Shown here one piece after another: positions 50,407 to 60,186 of a stretch of DNA of 64,000 nucleotides. The notes below the pieces were generated by a model. It ran no database searches, had not been told where the DNA came from, and saw only the letters and a program-made list of their open reading frames with translations. Numbering within the stretch: position 1 is the stretch's first letter; every line of letters begins with the position of its first letter. This DNA comes from Galerina marginata (lineage: Eukaryota; Basidiomycota; Agaricomycetes; Agaricales; Galerinaceae), in the NCBI GenBank assembly GCA_023014335.1, contig JAECYW010000010.1:1426001-1490000 (forward strand), given 5' to 3'. Both the position numbers and the translations under genes were made by a program.

Positions 50407-50416
50407 CTAGCGCGTC

Positions 50417-50433
50417 CCCGTGCTCCGCACGGG
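50417..50433 (-). repeat. Helitron 3'-terminal hairpin
   Basis: Perfect 7-bp stem with a three-base loop, 10 bases from the CTAG end. This is the usual position of the Helitron 3' hairpin, thought to act as the termination signal of rolling-circle transfer. Confidence 0.92.
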
Positions 50434-50472
50434 TACTTGCCAATTCCCGAAAGGATTTTCAAACTCAGGAGG

Positions 50473-50513
50473 AATTACTTTCGTATCCTGTCACGTGAGG
50501 TACGAAAGTAATT
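50473..50513. repeat. Subterminal palindrome near the Helitron 3' end
   Basis: Perfect 13-bp arms (AATTACTTTCGTA and its complement) around a 15-base centre containing CACGTG (50492-50497). It lies 40 bases inside the terminal hairpin. It could be a second termination or transposase-binding structure, or a bHLH site; neither is shown. Confidence 0.75.
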
Positions 50514-50651
50514 TGTGGTCCCAAAGTGGATATAGTCTGTGCGTAGGAATGAGAGATCAATTATTGAGAATGACTATTAGGTACAAATTTATCGGTCAAG
50601 AAAGTGAAGCAATGGATGTGTGGTAAGCCTCGAGAAACTGATGTAAAAAAT

Positions 50652-51720
50652 TTACTTCTCATCTTCGACATCACCTGAGTCGCTGAGGGTGCGCTCACGT
50701 TTGAGATCTTCTTCGTCATCACTGGAACCATCATTCTCACGTTTCCTCTTTCCTTTCGCAATAGTCGAGGGACCCGCTTCACCTTGCTGAGAGGATGGCG
50801 ATACATTATCATTCTCTATGTCGGGTTCGTCGTAGCCTGAGTTAAAGCGGGTTCGCGGACCTTGTCCATGGGTTGGAAGACCTATAAAGTGAGTCAGCCA
50901 AGTTTATTGTCTATGTGAGATGTATGATGCATACGATTAGGCACAGTCTGAGAACCTCCACGGCTAGAGAGGAAAGTGACGTTGACGACTTCAACCTCAA
51001 CCGAGGTGACAGATTGGCTGCGACCGTCGCGCCTGATGACTTCGATGAAGCCACTCAGAGCAACGGTTGTTCCAACGGAAACCTTAGGAGGACCGTTGTT
51101 TCCCCACCTTTTGGACTGCATGAATTCTCCATGAATGGGCAGCGGTGAAGTAGCATGAGGTAGGGCTGCATATTGAGAAGGTTTCATAGAGAAGGAGTGG
51201 TCGTCGCGATTATATTCAGTAACGACACCAGCTGCAGTGATATGAGGGTGAGTTTTCACGTTTGTGTCACCATTAATGATGATGAGCTTAGATAGTATGT
51301 CAGGATAGAAGTGCATTGTAAAAGGTGAAGAAACGGACCTGGACAATATCGCCAACAAACGCATAGTCGGTAAATTCTGTACCTTGAATCAACAAAGTGT
51401 TCGGAATACTGTTTTTCTTGATCGAAGTGATCTGAAATGCAGATGCTGGTGAGTTTTCGTCAATGAAGATTGAAATATGAACTGACGTTTGCAACTACAA
51501 AAGCCTTTTGAAAAGCTTTATCATTCATTTTATGAACCGCATCAATCATGTCATCAGGGATAAAGTAACGGAGAAGGCCTAGGGAAGAGGTTTGGCTTCC
51601 ATCGACAATAAAGAAGTTAGCATCAAACACGATGTTCCTATCGCCTTTGGTGGGGTCGACGGTACGTGGAGATGCAAGGACGGTGATTGTCGATATCGAT
51701 ATGAAACCTGGGGAAGTCAT
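50652..51720 (-). CDS. Helitron-borne OB-fold-like protein, putative ssDNA-binding accessory factor
   Basis: Four exons assemble in frame. Exon 1 starts MTSPGFISISTITVLASPRT (51720; an in-frame ATG at 51783 is possible). Introns GTCAGT...TTTCAG, GTCCGT...TCTAAG and GTATGC...TTATAG join it to ITSIKKNSIPNTLLIQGTEF, LIIINGDTNVKTHPHITAAG and the last exon, ending at TAA 50652-50654. About 300 residues. Two beta-rich blocks look like OB folds: EFTDYAFVGDIVQLII and VGTTVALSGFIEVIRRDG with SVEVEVVNVTFLS. The tail is acidic and disordered with a likely nuclear signal (KGKRKREND). Plant Helitrons carry RPA70-like genes; the same role, coating single strands during rolling-circle transfer, is inferred here from fold, strand and position only. 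Sequence similarity to RPA1 is weak by eye. Confidence 0.6.
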
Positions 51721-51807
51721 GGAAGTCAAGTGCAAGAACAGGATGATATGTCTCAAATGTACGTCGTAAGTTGTATGATGCAATATTTATTTCAAGAGCT
51801 ATCTAAT

Positions 51808-54800
51808 CTAATCTACTAAGACTTCAGGGTAAACGACGTTGACTGTTTTGTTAGAAGACGACTGAGGAAGCAATACTTGGACCCTCTGAGAAGATGTTGC
51901 TCTGGACAACGCAACATAGAGTTGTCCATGACAGAAGACCGGGGACAGTAAGTGTATACCAACGTTTTTAAGAGATTGACCTTCAGCTTTATTGATTGTC
52001 ATCGCGAAGGACAGCCGAACAGGAAATTGACGCCGTTTGAGAATAAATGGATATTGACGGTTGGAAGGTTTTAGTGTGATCCTTGGTATGAAAGCTTTTT
52101 CGCCGTGGTGATCGCCGCCTATAATCAATACCTCAAGAATTCGGGGATAGGCTTGCAGCAGAATCATCCGTGTGCCGTTACATAGACCACGTGCAGGATC
52201 CAGGTTACGAAGGAGCATGATGGGACAACCGATCTTCACCTTCAGTTCTGATAGCGGCAGTGACGGAGGTTCCAATGAACGTAAGAAGTCTTCAGGGACA
52301 TCGTTTCTTATCCCTTCACCTTCATTCTCGAGACTGTCAGCGCTGTGGAATGTTATGTCAGGGCCGTACATCTTTTCGAGAATCTTGTCATTTGTTTGGC
52401 GGACATCAACGTTTCTAGGCGCGAGGATAGCATGGTCAAGAAAATAAATGGCTGGTGAAGGGATAAGGTTGCTGTTCCCAATCTCTCCGTAGATATTGTT
52501 GATGAGTTCGTCTTCACTATAGGTAACCATTGATGAAGGAATTTCAACCTTCCCATCTTCGTCATTGAGCCGACCGTGACCGACATCCAACAGCCATTGA
52601 GCGAATCTGGTCACGGTGTCTTCTGGTGAGTGTTGCAATCGCATATTTGTGCGCAGTTTCAGAACGTGCATCCTGTTCCAGAGCCATGACCTTCTCAAGC
52701 ATGCATCGACAATGTCAGCACGCGACCCTTTGGGCACAACAGGCAAAATTTGTTGAAAGTCACCACCGAAGATTATTGTTAAGCCTCCAAATGGTCTAGA
52801 GCAATTGCGAAGGTCTTGGAAAGTTCGGTCTAAGGCTTCAAAGCAGTGTCGGTGAGTCATCAAACATTCGTCATAAATGACTGCATTGGTAATTCTGAGA
52901 AGATCTGCTCGAAGACTTTCTTTGGGGATGCTGCATATCGAATATTTGTCAAGAGTATCGATGGGGATTTTAAACATGGAATGTGCAGTTTGACCACCTG
53001 GTAACAGAAGACATGCAAGGCCTGTTGAAGCGACACAAAGAATTATGATGCCCTCTGAACGGACAGCATGACAGATTGCTTGATAGAGGTAAGTCTTTCC
53101 ACACCCGCCATATCCGTCTATGAAGAAAGTTCTGCCTTCGTTGTTGACAATAGATTGCCAGATTTGATGAAAAGCATCACGTTGATCGTTGTTCAAGGAG
53201 GATGTTAAAGTGTGGGCCATTTCACCTTCGAGGTCGATATCGTAATTGATTTGCTGTGATATTAATCGGTTATTGACAGTATCGGCCCAGTTAAATTGAG
53301 GCATTGGCATGGATGGGAAGTCTGCGAGCATATGTCCTGAATCTCGGAGAATGGAATCAATGAGGTAGAGACCGAAGTCATAAATGACATCTTCTGTTAA
53401 TGTTGTACGTCCCAACTGATGTAGTTTGTGTCGAAGATCGTCACAGATATGTTGGTGGAAGTTGAGCCATAAAATATCAGGTTGGGTTGGGACGCAAAAG
53501 AGCAACAGTGTTGCGAAAAGATGGTGAAGTTGAGAGCCTGTTTGAATTTCTGCAGCATCATGTAAGCATATTTCCCATTCGCCATCATCTTCGAGTAAAC
53601 CGAGTTTTAGGCAGGCTTCGTGGAACGTCGCACAAATCTGACTGTCAACTGTTTTCAGGTCGTCGAAAGATTTTGGACCTCTGACAACCATCAAGAGAGT
53701 ACGAAGATAAAACCGTTCACCAGCAGTGGGTCCAATGTATATCAAGCGCCCGATTGCGAAGCTTTTCCGTTGTCGCAGATGCCATACTTTTGACTGTGAG
53801 TTGAGTTTGTCTGATTTGATGACAAATTTCTGAGGAAATTCTTGATAGGTAAGGGATCGTGCAATGGCCCCGACAGATCCTGCTAGTTGGTTCGTTTTGA
53901 AGAAAGCCAAGAGAGGAGTGTCGGCATTTTCTCCGCATTCAACGATATGCTGCGCATTGATACGTGGGTTGAAGACAATACGTTGCTCGTTGGGGAGATG
54001 GATTTGCAATCGGACAACATTGGGTTCCAATCCTGCCGGTCTTTTGTTAATGTTTTGTTAACTTCAACTATGAATTCCCTACCATGTAACTTGAACTGAA
54101 AGATGCGCCATGCAGCTTCGGATGCAGAGAAATAGCGACCATCAATGTAACGCTTAACTTCATTATGTTGATCGTTTATCGTCAGTGTTCCACGGTCACT
54201 GCCTTTATCGATGTATTTGTTGATATACTTCATGGATCCAAAGCAGATTGTGCATTCGACGTTGAGGTGGCAGTTCATCCATAGGGTACAGAATGGATTG
54301 TAGGGTACAATCCATCGATTGTCAAGCTCGAAGCCCCCCACGGTGTAGGAACGACCATCATTTGGACGTGCATAGAGCGGATAGCCTTCATGATCCATTG
54401 TGGTGCGTTCTTGGAAAGGTTTGGGATATCCACGGATGCATTTGTTATCTTTCATGCAAGGTGCCTTGGGGTTGAGAGGACCACATGGTCCATGAACCAT
54501 AAACCTTTTGACAGCTTCAAATAAGTAAGGTTCAGTATCCGGATTAGGCCAGCATGCTTTGATCATAGAGTCAACGATGTCAGGAGCAAGCAGTTTGTAG
54601 CCGGACTTCAAGAATATTAAAAGGTGCCAGTGTGGTAGACCCCTTTTCTGGAATTCAATCGAGTAAACGTAGGCGACGCAGGGACCGAAGATGCCGTCTT
54701 TGAGGATGGCATTTAGAAGAGTCTTCTTCTTGAGCTGAAATACGCGAGACACCAAGTCCGGTCGGTCGGCGACTGTTTGTCCTGGGAGCAACTCTCGTGT

Positions 54801-56619
54801 AATCTCAGGCCAGTTAGGATTCGCCGTCATTGTCAAGAAAAGATCAATCTTTTTGAAATGTCGTGCGATAGCCATCCCATCCAGATAACGTTGATGCATA
54901 TCTCGAGGACCTCCAATGTAAGATGAAGGAAGAATGATACGTTCGCCTAATTGATTGAGATCAATGTGGTCATCGTTCGTGCTCATTGCATCTTCTATCC
55001 CATTGAGCATCGTGACTCGTAATCTTGGTTGCTGTGTTTTGATGAAGTGGAGACGGTCCTGGTCAATGCAAGCAAACATATCGACCATGTACCTCTGGAG
55101 CAGTCGACCGCCTCGTAAAATTGTTGAGAATTCATCCCTCCGTGAGTGAAGTCTGTACGCAGTGTATTGCAAAAGTGTAATACGTTTCGGGTTGTTTGGG
55201 ATGCGCATGTCACGGTACCAGCCTGCTTCGCCGAATGGAAAGAGAAGGACATAATGTAGTGGGGCATATGCGGCGTGGCCTTCACTGATCCGAAAGAGTT
55301 GGGTGTGTTCACGATTGTCTCGGTCATTGTGGTAATACTGCGGTCGAAAGTGAAGGACAATATCGCGATAATCACCTTGAAAGGTGTTTTCTCCAGGTAG
55401 AATGACACCTACTTCATCAGCAGTGGGCAAGTTATATCGTCGAGGGTCATTGCCAGGAGCAACGCAGAGTTTGACAGTATAATCGGGGGCATCATACATG
55501 CGAAGAACCTCGTAAGCATGCTGAAAGACGGCAGTATATTTGTTCTCTTGCCGAAGAAGACGTTGCAGCACAGCTAATGTGGTTAGAGACAGATTGCCAT
55601 TTCGATGAACGCGATACTGGTAAGCGGCATGGGGATCATAGATGTAGAGTTGTGAGTAAGTGGGTGGATCCGAATCACCAGGCATTAAAGAACCTGTTAA
55701 ATGCTTGAGTTCTCCATGGATCCTGAAGACAGGTGGTCCTCCACCAACGACAGATTGATCGATCTTGACTCCAAGGGAAGTAAACGCAAGCGCTGAATTG
55801 TATTGAACAATATGCTCTCTGAATTCTTTTGCTTGGTGAGTATCGGCAGTGAATAGGTTGTAGAGCACAGGTGGTGGTACACGAAGAGGCGGCAAGATGA
55901 CTTTACCATGTGCGCAGCATGCTTCAAATTTAGGATGACCGACTTTCGAAGACGATACACGTTCATCAAACCAATGGAAAGCATGACAGCAAGGGCAGAG
56001 TACATTCATGATGCCTAGATCGTTGACAGGAAAAGTATCGAGAGTAGGTTGACGCGCTATACAAAATAGAGGACTGCGCGCTGTATACGCAATCAATATA
56101 AATAGGACATAAAAGAAAGAGGCTATACTTACACATGGTATGAAGATCGCGTTCCGTGTTGTTCTCTTGAACAAAGGTGTGGTGATCATCCCCTTCCTCC
56201 TCATCCACATCCATTTCATCGTTCAAGTTTGAAGCGTGATCTTCAGACCAATTCTCGACAATATCACTGGCAGGGGTCGGGTTATCGATGGTCATTGGAC
56301 TCGGCAAGGTGGATGCCTAATTTTTAAAATTCAGTATGTTGCGGTACAAAGACAATGAAAGCATACCTGATGGGATCCTCCAATGCCGCTGTAGTCCTGC
56401 CCATGATAAGGAACAATAATTGACGTCCTGCTGTGACGAACAATTGAAGTCGGAGGAACAGCCTTCAAATTATAATGTCAATGCAGGCAAAAGAAAAGAA
56501 CAAAAAAAAGAAACACGTACAGAGACAATTTCTGGCAAATGCCAAGTTGTCCGTGGTCGATATGATGGACTCCGTATACGTGCGGAAGTCCGAGTAGGCA
56601 GAGAGTTTGGTAGAGACAT
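51808..56619 (-). CDS. Helitron Rep/helicase (HUH endonuclease fused to Pif1-like helicase)
   Basis: The Helitron transposase: Rep nicks and joins DNA ends, and the helicase unwinds them. Five exons (56619-56521, 56462-56367, 56316-56133, 56056-54083, 54032-51808) add up to exactly 1,526 codons including the stop. The N-terminus (MSLPNSLPTR) is disordered and acidic. The Helitron-like N-terminal domain precedes the HUH motif GLPHWHLLIFL (about residue 600) and the catalytic-tyrosine region KYINKYIDKGSDRG (about 740). The helicase has Walker A GYGGCGKTYLYQ (about 1,093), DECLM, GGDFQQILPV, and motif VI GQLYVALSRATS near the C-terminus. The 50-base intron between exons 4 and 5 (54082-54033) explains an apparent frame change. 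No stop or frameshift interrupts it, so it may be functional. Confidence 0.95.
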
Positions 56620-56742
56620 GAAAAAGATAACGATGACGCAGCAACATCACACGCACTGCAACGCTTTTGCCACAAAGTCACGTGTGGCAAAGACTCTGCA
56701 TGGACCAGGATAGAACATCGGTCATATGAGGCGTCCAGATAG

Positions 56743-56846
56743 GTAGTGCTCAATTTGAGTTTGTAGAAAGACTCTAAATGTTTAATGAAACATTTCTATC
56801 AATCCCTTTTTTCTTACTGGTTGAGCCCCCACCGTACAGAGCGTGA
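56743..56846 (-). repeat. Helitron 5'-terminal repeat, copy R1
   Basis: The first 104 bases of the Helitron. It shares with R2 and R3, on the same strand, the start TCAC, a G-rich block followed by a CAACCASTAAG-like motif, and the end AAATTGAGCACTAC. Similarity to R2 and R3 stops exactly at the TC end. Confidence 0.85.
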
Positions 56847-56861
56847 TCATGGTCAATGAGT

Positions 56862-56913
56862 GAGGCCCGTTTTCAGAAACGGGCCTCTCAACACGAAGAG
56901 ACCGTCACATGAT
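56862..56913 (+). repeat. Inverted hairpin repeat, left copy
   Basis: A near-perfect hairpin (56862-56887, arms GAGGCCCGTTT and complement) followed by a 26-base tail beginning TCAACACGA and ending CACATGAT. The same hairpin plus tail occurs in opposite orientation at 58035-58086, so the tails face each other. Confidence 0.8.
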
Positions 56914-56975
56914 CTCCATTTTTCCCATCCCCAGCTTGGGTAAGTACTACGGGTGCAATATTGTTATGCAGACAC

Positions 56976-57089
56976 GTAGTGGTCATTTTTTCGAAATAGA
57001 TATGTTCAGAATGTGTAATTGAATCTTCCTATCAATTACTTTTTCCTTAGTGGTTGAGCCCCCGGCTTGCAGAGGTCGGGAGAGTGTGA
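56976..57089 (-). repeat. Helitron 5'-terminal-like repeat, copy R2
   Basis: Reads TCACACTCTCCCGACC on the minus strand, preceded by A as required at a Helitron 5' border, and stays similar to R1 for about 110 bases. No matching CTRR/hairpin 3' end was found nearby, so it is either a truncated Helitron end or part of a larger repeat: similarity to R3 continues past the TC end into the flanking reading frame. Confidence 0.7.
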
Positions 57090-57193
57090 TAAGGTGGTAT
57101 GAAAAAGATGATCTATAATCTTATCTTACATAACATAAAGATAAGATAATTACATGAACAGAGCGGATAGGAAAAAATTACTGAATAGGAAAC

Positions 57194-57889
57194 ATGAACC
57201 AAAAAAAGCCAGGCATGCCGAATGGTACAAATAGGTGGAGCACCCCCAACAAACACGATAGAGGCTCTGGCAGAACAACGTCGATTTTGATAACGAAAAG
57301 CGCAGAAACCACGAAAAGGAAAGTGCTGAGATCTGACTTCTCTGAAGAGGGATCTCTCTCGGCAGCAGGATCGCGCCCGCATTCGCCTTCGGAAAACGTG
57401 CGAATGATGGCGGCATCTAGCGTCCAAATACGCAACTCGACACCAATAACACCGAAAATTTTCACCATGCCCACCTTACCACCATTCACACCTCGCCCTC
57501 CACTTTCAAAATCCAAGTCCAAATCCATCCGTCGTCGATCTAAATTCCTCAGAATAACGCAAAACCTTTCCCCATCGTCGAATACCAATGCTGCCTGCGC
57601 CCGCGTCCGTCTGCACCGCAAACATATAGCTCAGAGGAAACGACACGTGGAGCTCATCAAATTATTGGAGCAGCGACTAGAAATACTATCCCTCCAAACC
57701 CAGGCATATGTGTATATCGTCAAGGACCACAACTTCGATACCACATCTAACCTTACATCCATATTCTCTGGAGCACAGACCACGTTTCTACCGCCAACCT
57801 TCACTCTCCCCCAGTCGCGCCCATCTTTTCCCTCGTCATTATGTCAGCCCGATGCCCCGTACTCTCCAGCATACCTACGGACTATGTAA
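57194..57889 (+). CDS. Hypothetical protein in a repeated unit (TNxWSTPNK family, long copy)
   Basis: Function unknown. An uninterrupted 231-codon frame beginning MNQKKPGMPNGTNRWSTPNK. Residues 8-76 match the frame at 60187-60483 (shared TNxWSTPNKxDxGxG, KSAET, SRPHSxSxNV and ASSV). The middle is basic (SKSKSKSIRRRSKF) and followed by a probable coiled coil (HIAQRKRHVELIKLLEQRLE). The C-terminus is Pro/Ser/Thr-rich. The antisense strand is also open over the shared part, so the coding strand is not certain. It lies inside the unit bounded by inverted hairpins at 56862 and 58086. Confidence 0.4.
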   Translation: MNQKKPGMPNGTNRWSTPNKHDRGSGRTTSILITKSAETTKRKVLRSDFSEEGSLSAAGSRPHSPSENVRMMAASSVQIRNSTPITPKIFTMPTLPPFTPRPPLSKSKSKSIRRRSKFLRITQNLSPSSNTNAACARVRLHRKHIAQRKRHVELIKLLEQRLEILSLQTQAYVYIVKDHNFDTTSNLTSIFSGAQTTFLPPTFTLPQSRPSFPSSLCQPDAPYSPAYLRTM

Positions 57890-58034
57890 CCTGTGAACTA
57901 TGGTTGTAGGATACCATTACGAGACCCAAAGGGTATCATTCTTTTACCCCAGGATCCAGTTTCGTTCTCACGGTATCTGTAGTTTTGCCCCCGATTAGGA
58001 AGGAGGAATAGATCACATGTTTTCTGGGAAAACT

Positions 58035-58086
58035 ATCATGTGATTTTCTGGTCGTGCTGAGAGGCCCGTTTTTAAAAACGGGCCTC
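58035..58086 (-). repeat. Inverted hairpin repeat, right copy
   Basis: Hairpin 58061-58086 (arms GAGGCCCGTTTTT and complement, perfect) with the tail TCAGCACGA...CACATGAT reading leftwards at 58060-58035. Inverted partner of 56862-56913; together they bound a 1,225-bp unit. Confidence 0.8.
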
Positions 58087-60016
58087 GCAAGTCCAACTGG
58101 AAACACGTAAATTTCGGGTTTTTCGATGTACATAAGTAGAAACTTTATTAATTCAGGTTGCCTAGGGATAAATACCGATAAAAAAATTGGTGGTCATGGC
58201 TTAGTTACCGTACCCTCAGCCGACACCAAATGAATGTGGTCTATGCAGACATATTCGGCGATACGGCAGTGGGCAGTTTCAAGTATGTATGCCGTTTTTA
58301 AGCCGTACTGTAATTTGGTTTTTTATTGCGCGGCAATGGTGCCGCCTCTGGGTGCCTTACGGCCATCAAATATGTAACTCACTCCGACTCAATTTCTGCT
58401 CATCCGAAAAGGCCCTGGTGCCAGATGATCGATGACGTCTGTGTTATTCTCTTTTAATGTGTATGTCAGCATAAACTAGATCTAACCTAAGAGCTATACT
58501 CGAGCATTCAAGGAAAGATTACATACGAGTTAATTTGTTTCGCAGTGTGTCAGCAGTCAAAAAAAAGCGTGAAAAATTCGGCCTGCTGGATCTACTTACC
58601 TCTATTGACGCAGTTTTCAAGACGGAAAAACCGAGAAAGGCAGAGGTCACTGGAGCCTCCATGTTGGGTGCGAGATGGGAAGAAGCTGCCCCACAATGAT
58701 GGAAAATGATAGAGCGCAGTGAGGTAGAAAGACGGTGAGCAGCTGGTAAGGAGGTGGATGCAGGTCATGTCTACACTGACACCAGTGGTGAAGGAGCAGT
58801 GCATGAGCTACGGGCAGAGAAAACGAGTCAGGGGTGCAAAAAAACTCACAGATTTGTTTTCATGACTCCGTGGTATCCCTCAACCAAGACTTCCCTGTAT
58901 CGTATCACATTCCCTTCTAGGCTCTTTCATCCTGACTCGTTAAACATTGGCCCGCACCAAGAATGGAAAGGAGACGCAACCTGTGTTGTTGTTCTATACT
59001 GTTGATTCGTGTCAGTATCAGTAGATAGTAAATAAATATAGCACAATGAGAAACTTATCTTGTGGATTCCTACAGTCTGGGGCAGTGGGATGCGCAAAGA
59101 GGGGGGGCGGGTGGTGGTCAGGAGTAAAGGTCAAATCAACGACCGTTGACCTGACTTACCAGAGGTGGGTTTCGGCTCGGCTAAGGTTTGGGCCGCGGAA
59201 AAGAATCAAGTGATTCCAGATCGGCGCTGTATATTTGACGTCACACTTGTTCTCATCCTAAGTGTGTCGTCATAGTGGGTGATCAAAAGATATACAAGTC
59301 TAGAGTACAACAAATAATCCATCAGCCACCTGCCCGGAAACAGCACGCGGAGAACAGGCAATTTCAGACATATTCCATTGTAAAGAGCTAGACACCAAAT
59401 GCACTAGGAAATAATTTACTTAGGGATGACTACTTTGTGTAGTCGTCGCTTTTGCAGGCTTTGCGCCTCCCTGTCCTTACAAGTTACTGTTCCCTTTGTT
59501 TTTTTTGTTCGGTGGCTGCAGCTCGAGCCATGAGTTCTAATAAATTAATATTGTTAGTCTAAAATTCTCCGATTAGTGCCCGAGTAGTAAGTACTCTTAG
59601 AAGAGAAGTAAGATGCCAAAAAAGGGGTCGAGTATATGCCACGCGCAGCGTTGGCCCGCACAGCCAGTCTTATAGCATACCTTCACCTCTCGTTACTATC
59701 AGTCATTCACCTACAAAGCGGTCTATCGAGGTTAATTTCTTAAATTACCCTAAGTCTCCTGTAGACGTAGATAGATGTCATATTGTAACAATTGTAACAA
59801 GGTCACCGTGTCCACATTTAAATTTTTGTGTTACCGAAAGAGGAAATTTTTAAGTTTGATTTTAAATTCCCGGCGCACTTTGCATGCCCTGTTCTGTCCT
59901 TGAACACTGTCTGGTGGACCTGTGTTGGATCCGAAATTTAGGTCAGTGTCTCCCCATTTGAATTTTTGTGTTACCAGCCAGTGTCACCATTGCTCTGTAA
60001 CTTTCTGTACAGAGGT
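58087..60016. other. Non-coding accessory region
   Basis: No convincing coding segment. It contains two 35-base direct repeats (listed below) and a hairpin at 59425-59447 (GATGACTAC arms, one wobble pair) close to a CTAG at 59404-59407. Confidence 0.45.
59801..59975 (+). repeat. Two 35-base direct repeats, 140 bases apart
   Basis: 59801-59835 and 59941-59975 share GGTCA, CATTTRAATTTTTGTGTTACC and intervening bases with few differences. Function unknown. Confidence 0.65.
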
Positions 60017-60128
60017 GTAGTGCTCAATTTTTTGGCATACAAATGTTTATAATGTGTCTCAGAATCTTTTTATCAGCTTGGTTTTTCTTACTGGTAAAGC
60101 CCCCGGTGTACAGAGGTCAAGAAAGTGA
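60017..60128 (-). repeat. Helitron 5'-terminal-like repeat, copy R3
   Basis: Reads TCACTTTCTTGACCTC on the minus strand, preceded by A, and matches R1 and R2 for about 110 bases, ending at the same AAATTGAGCACTAC motif. A CTAG preceded by A on the plus strand at 59404 could be its 3' end (725-bp non-autonomous Helitron), with the hairpin 17 bases further in; this is only a candidate. Confidence 0.7.
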
Positions 60129-60186
60129 TTGTTATTTATTTACTGAGGGCTGATAAGATTGGCAAGAGAGATAAGATAAAAATTGA

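Larger units (their letters stand above)
50407..56846 (-). mobile_element. Complete autonomous Helitron (6,440 bp)
   Basis: Helitrons move by rolling-circle replication, start with TC, end with a hairpin and CTRR, and insert between A and T without target duplication. All these are visible. On the minus strand the 5' end is A|TCACGCTCTGTACGG at 56846. The 3' end is a CCCGTGC-GGA-GCACGGG hairpin (50417-50433) followed by GACGCG and CTAG|T, with the last base at 50407. Inside are a Rep/helicase gene (51808-56619) and an OB-fold-like gene (50652-51720), both in the element's orientation. The 5' terminal 104 bases are shared with two other sites at 57 and 60 kb, which independently marks this border. 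Intact genes and ends suggest a recent insertion. It sits between two ABCC transporter genes. Confidence 0.93.

Noticed and set aside
53883..54061. Frameshift between the Rep and helicase halves of the Helitron gene
   Set aside because: A canonical 50-base GT-AG intron (54082-54033) joins the two frames exactly, with total coding length divisible by three.
56847..56975. Search for a 3' end for an element ending at R2
   Set aside because: No YYAG preceded by A (CTRR followed by T on the other strand) with an adjacent hairpin was found between the complete Helitron and R2.
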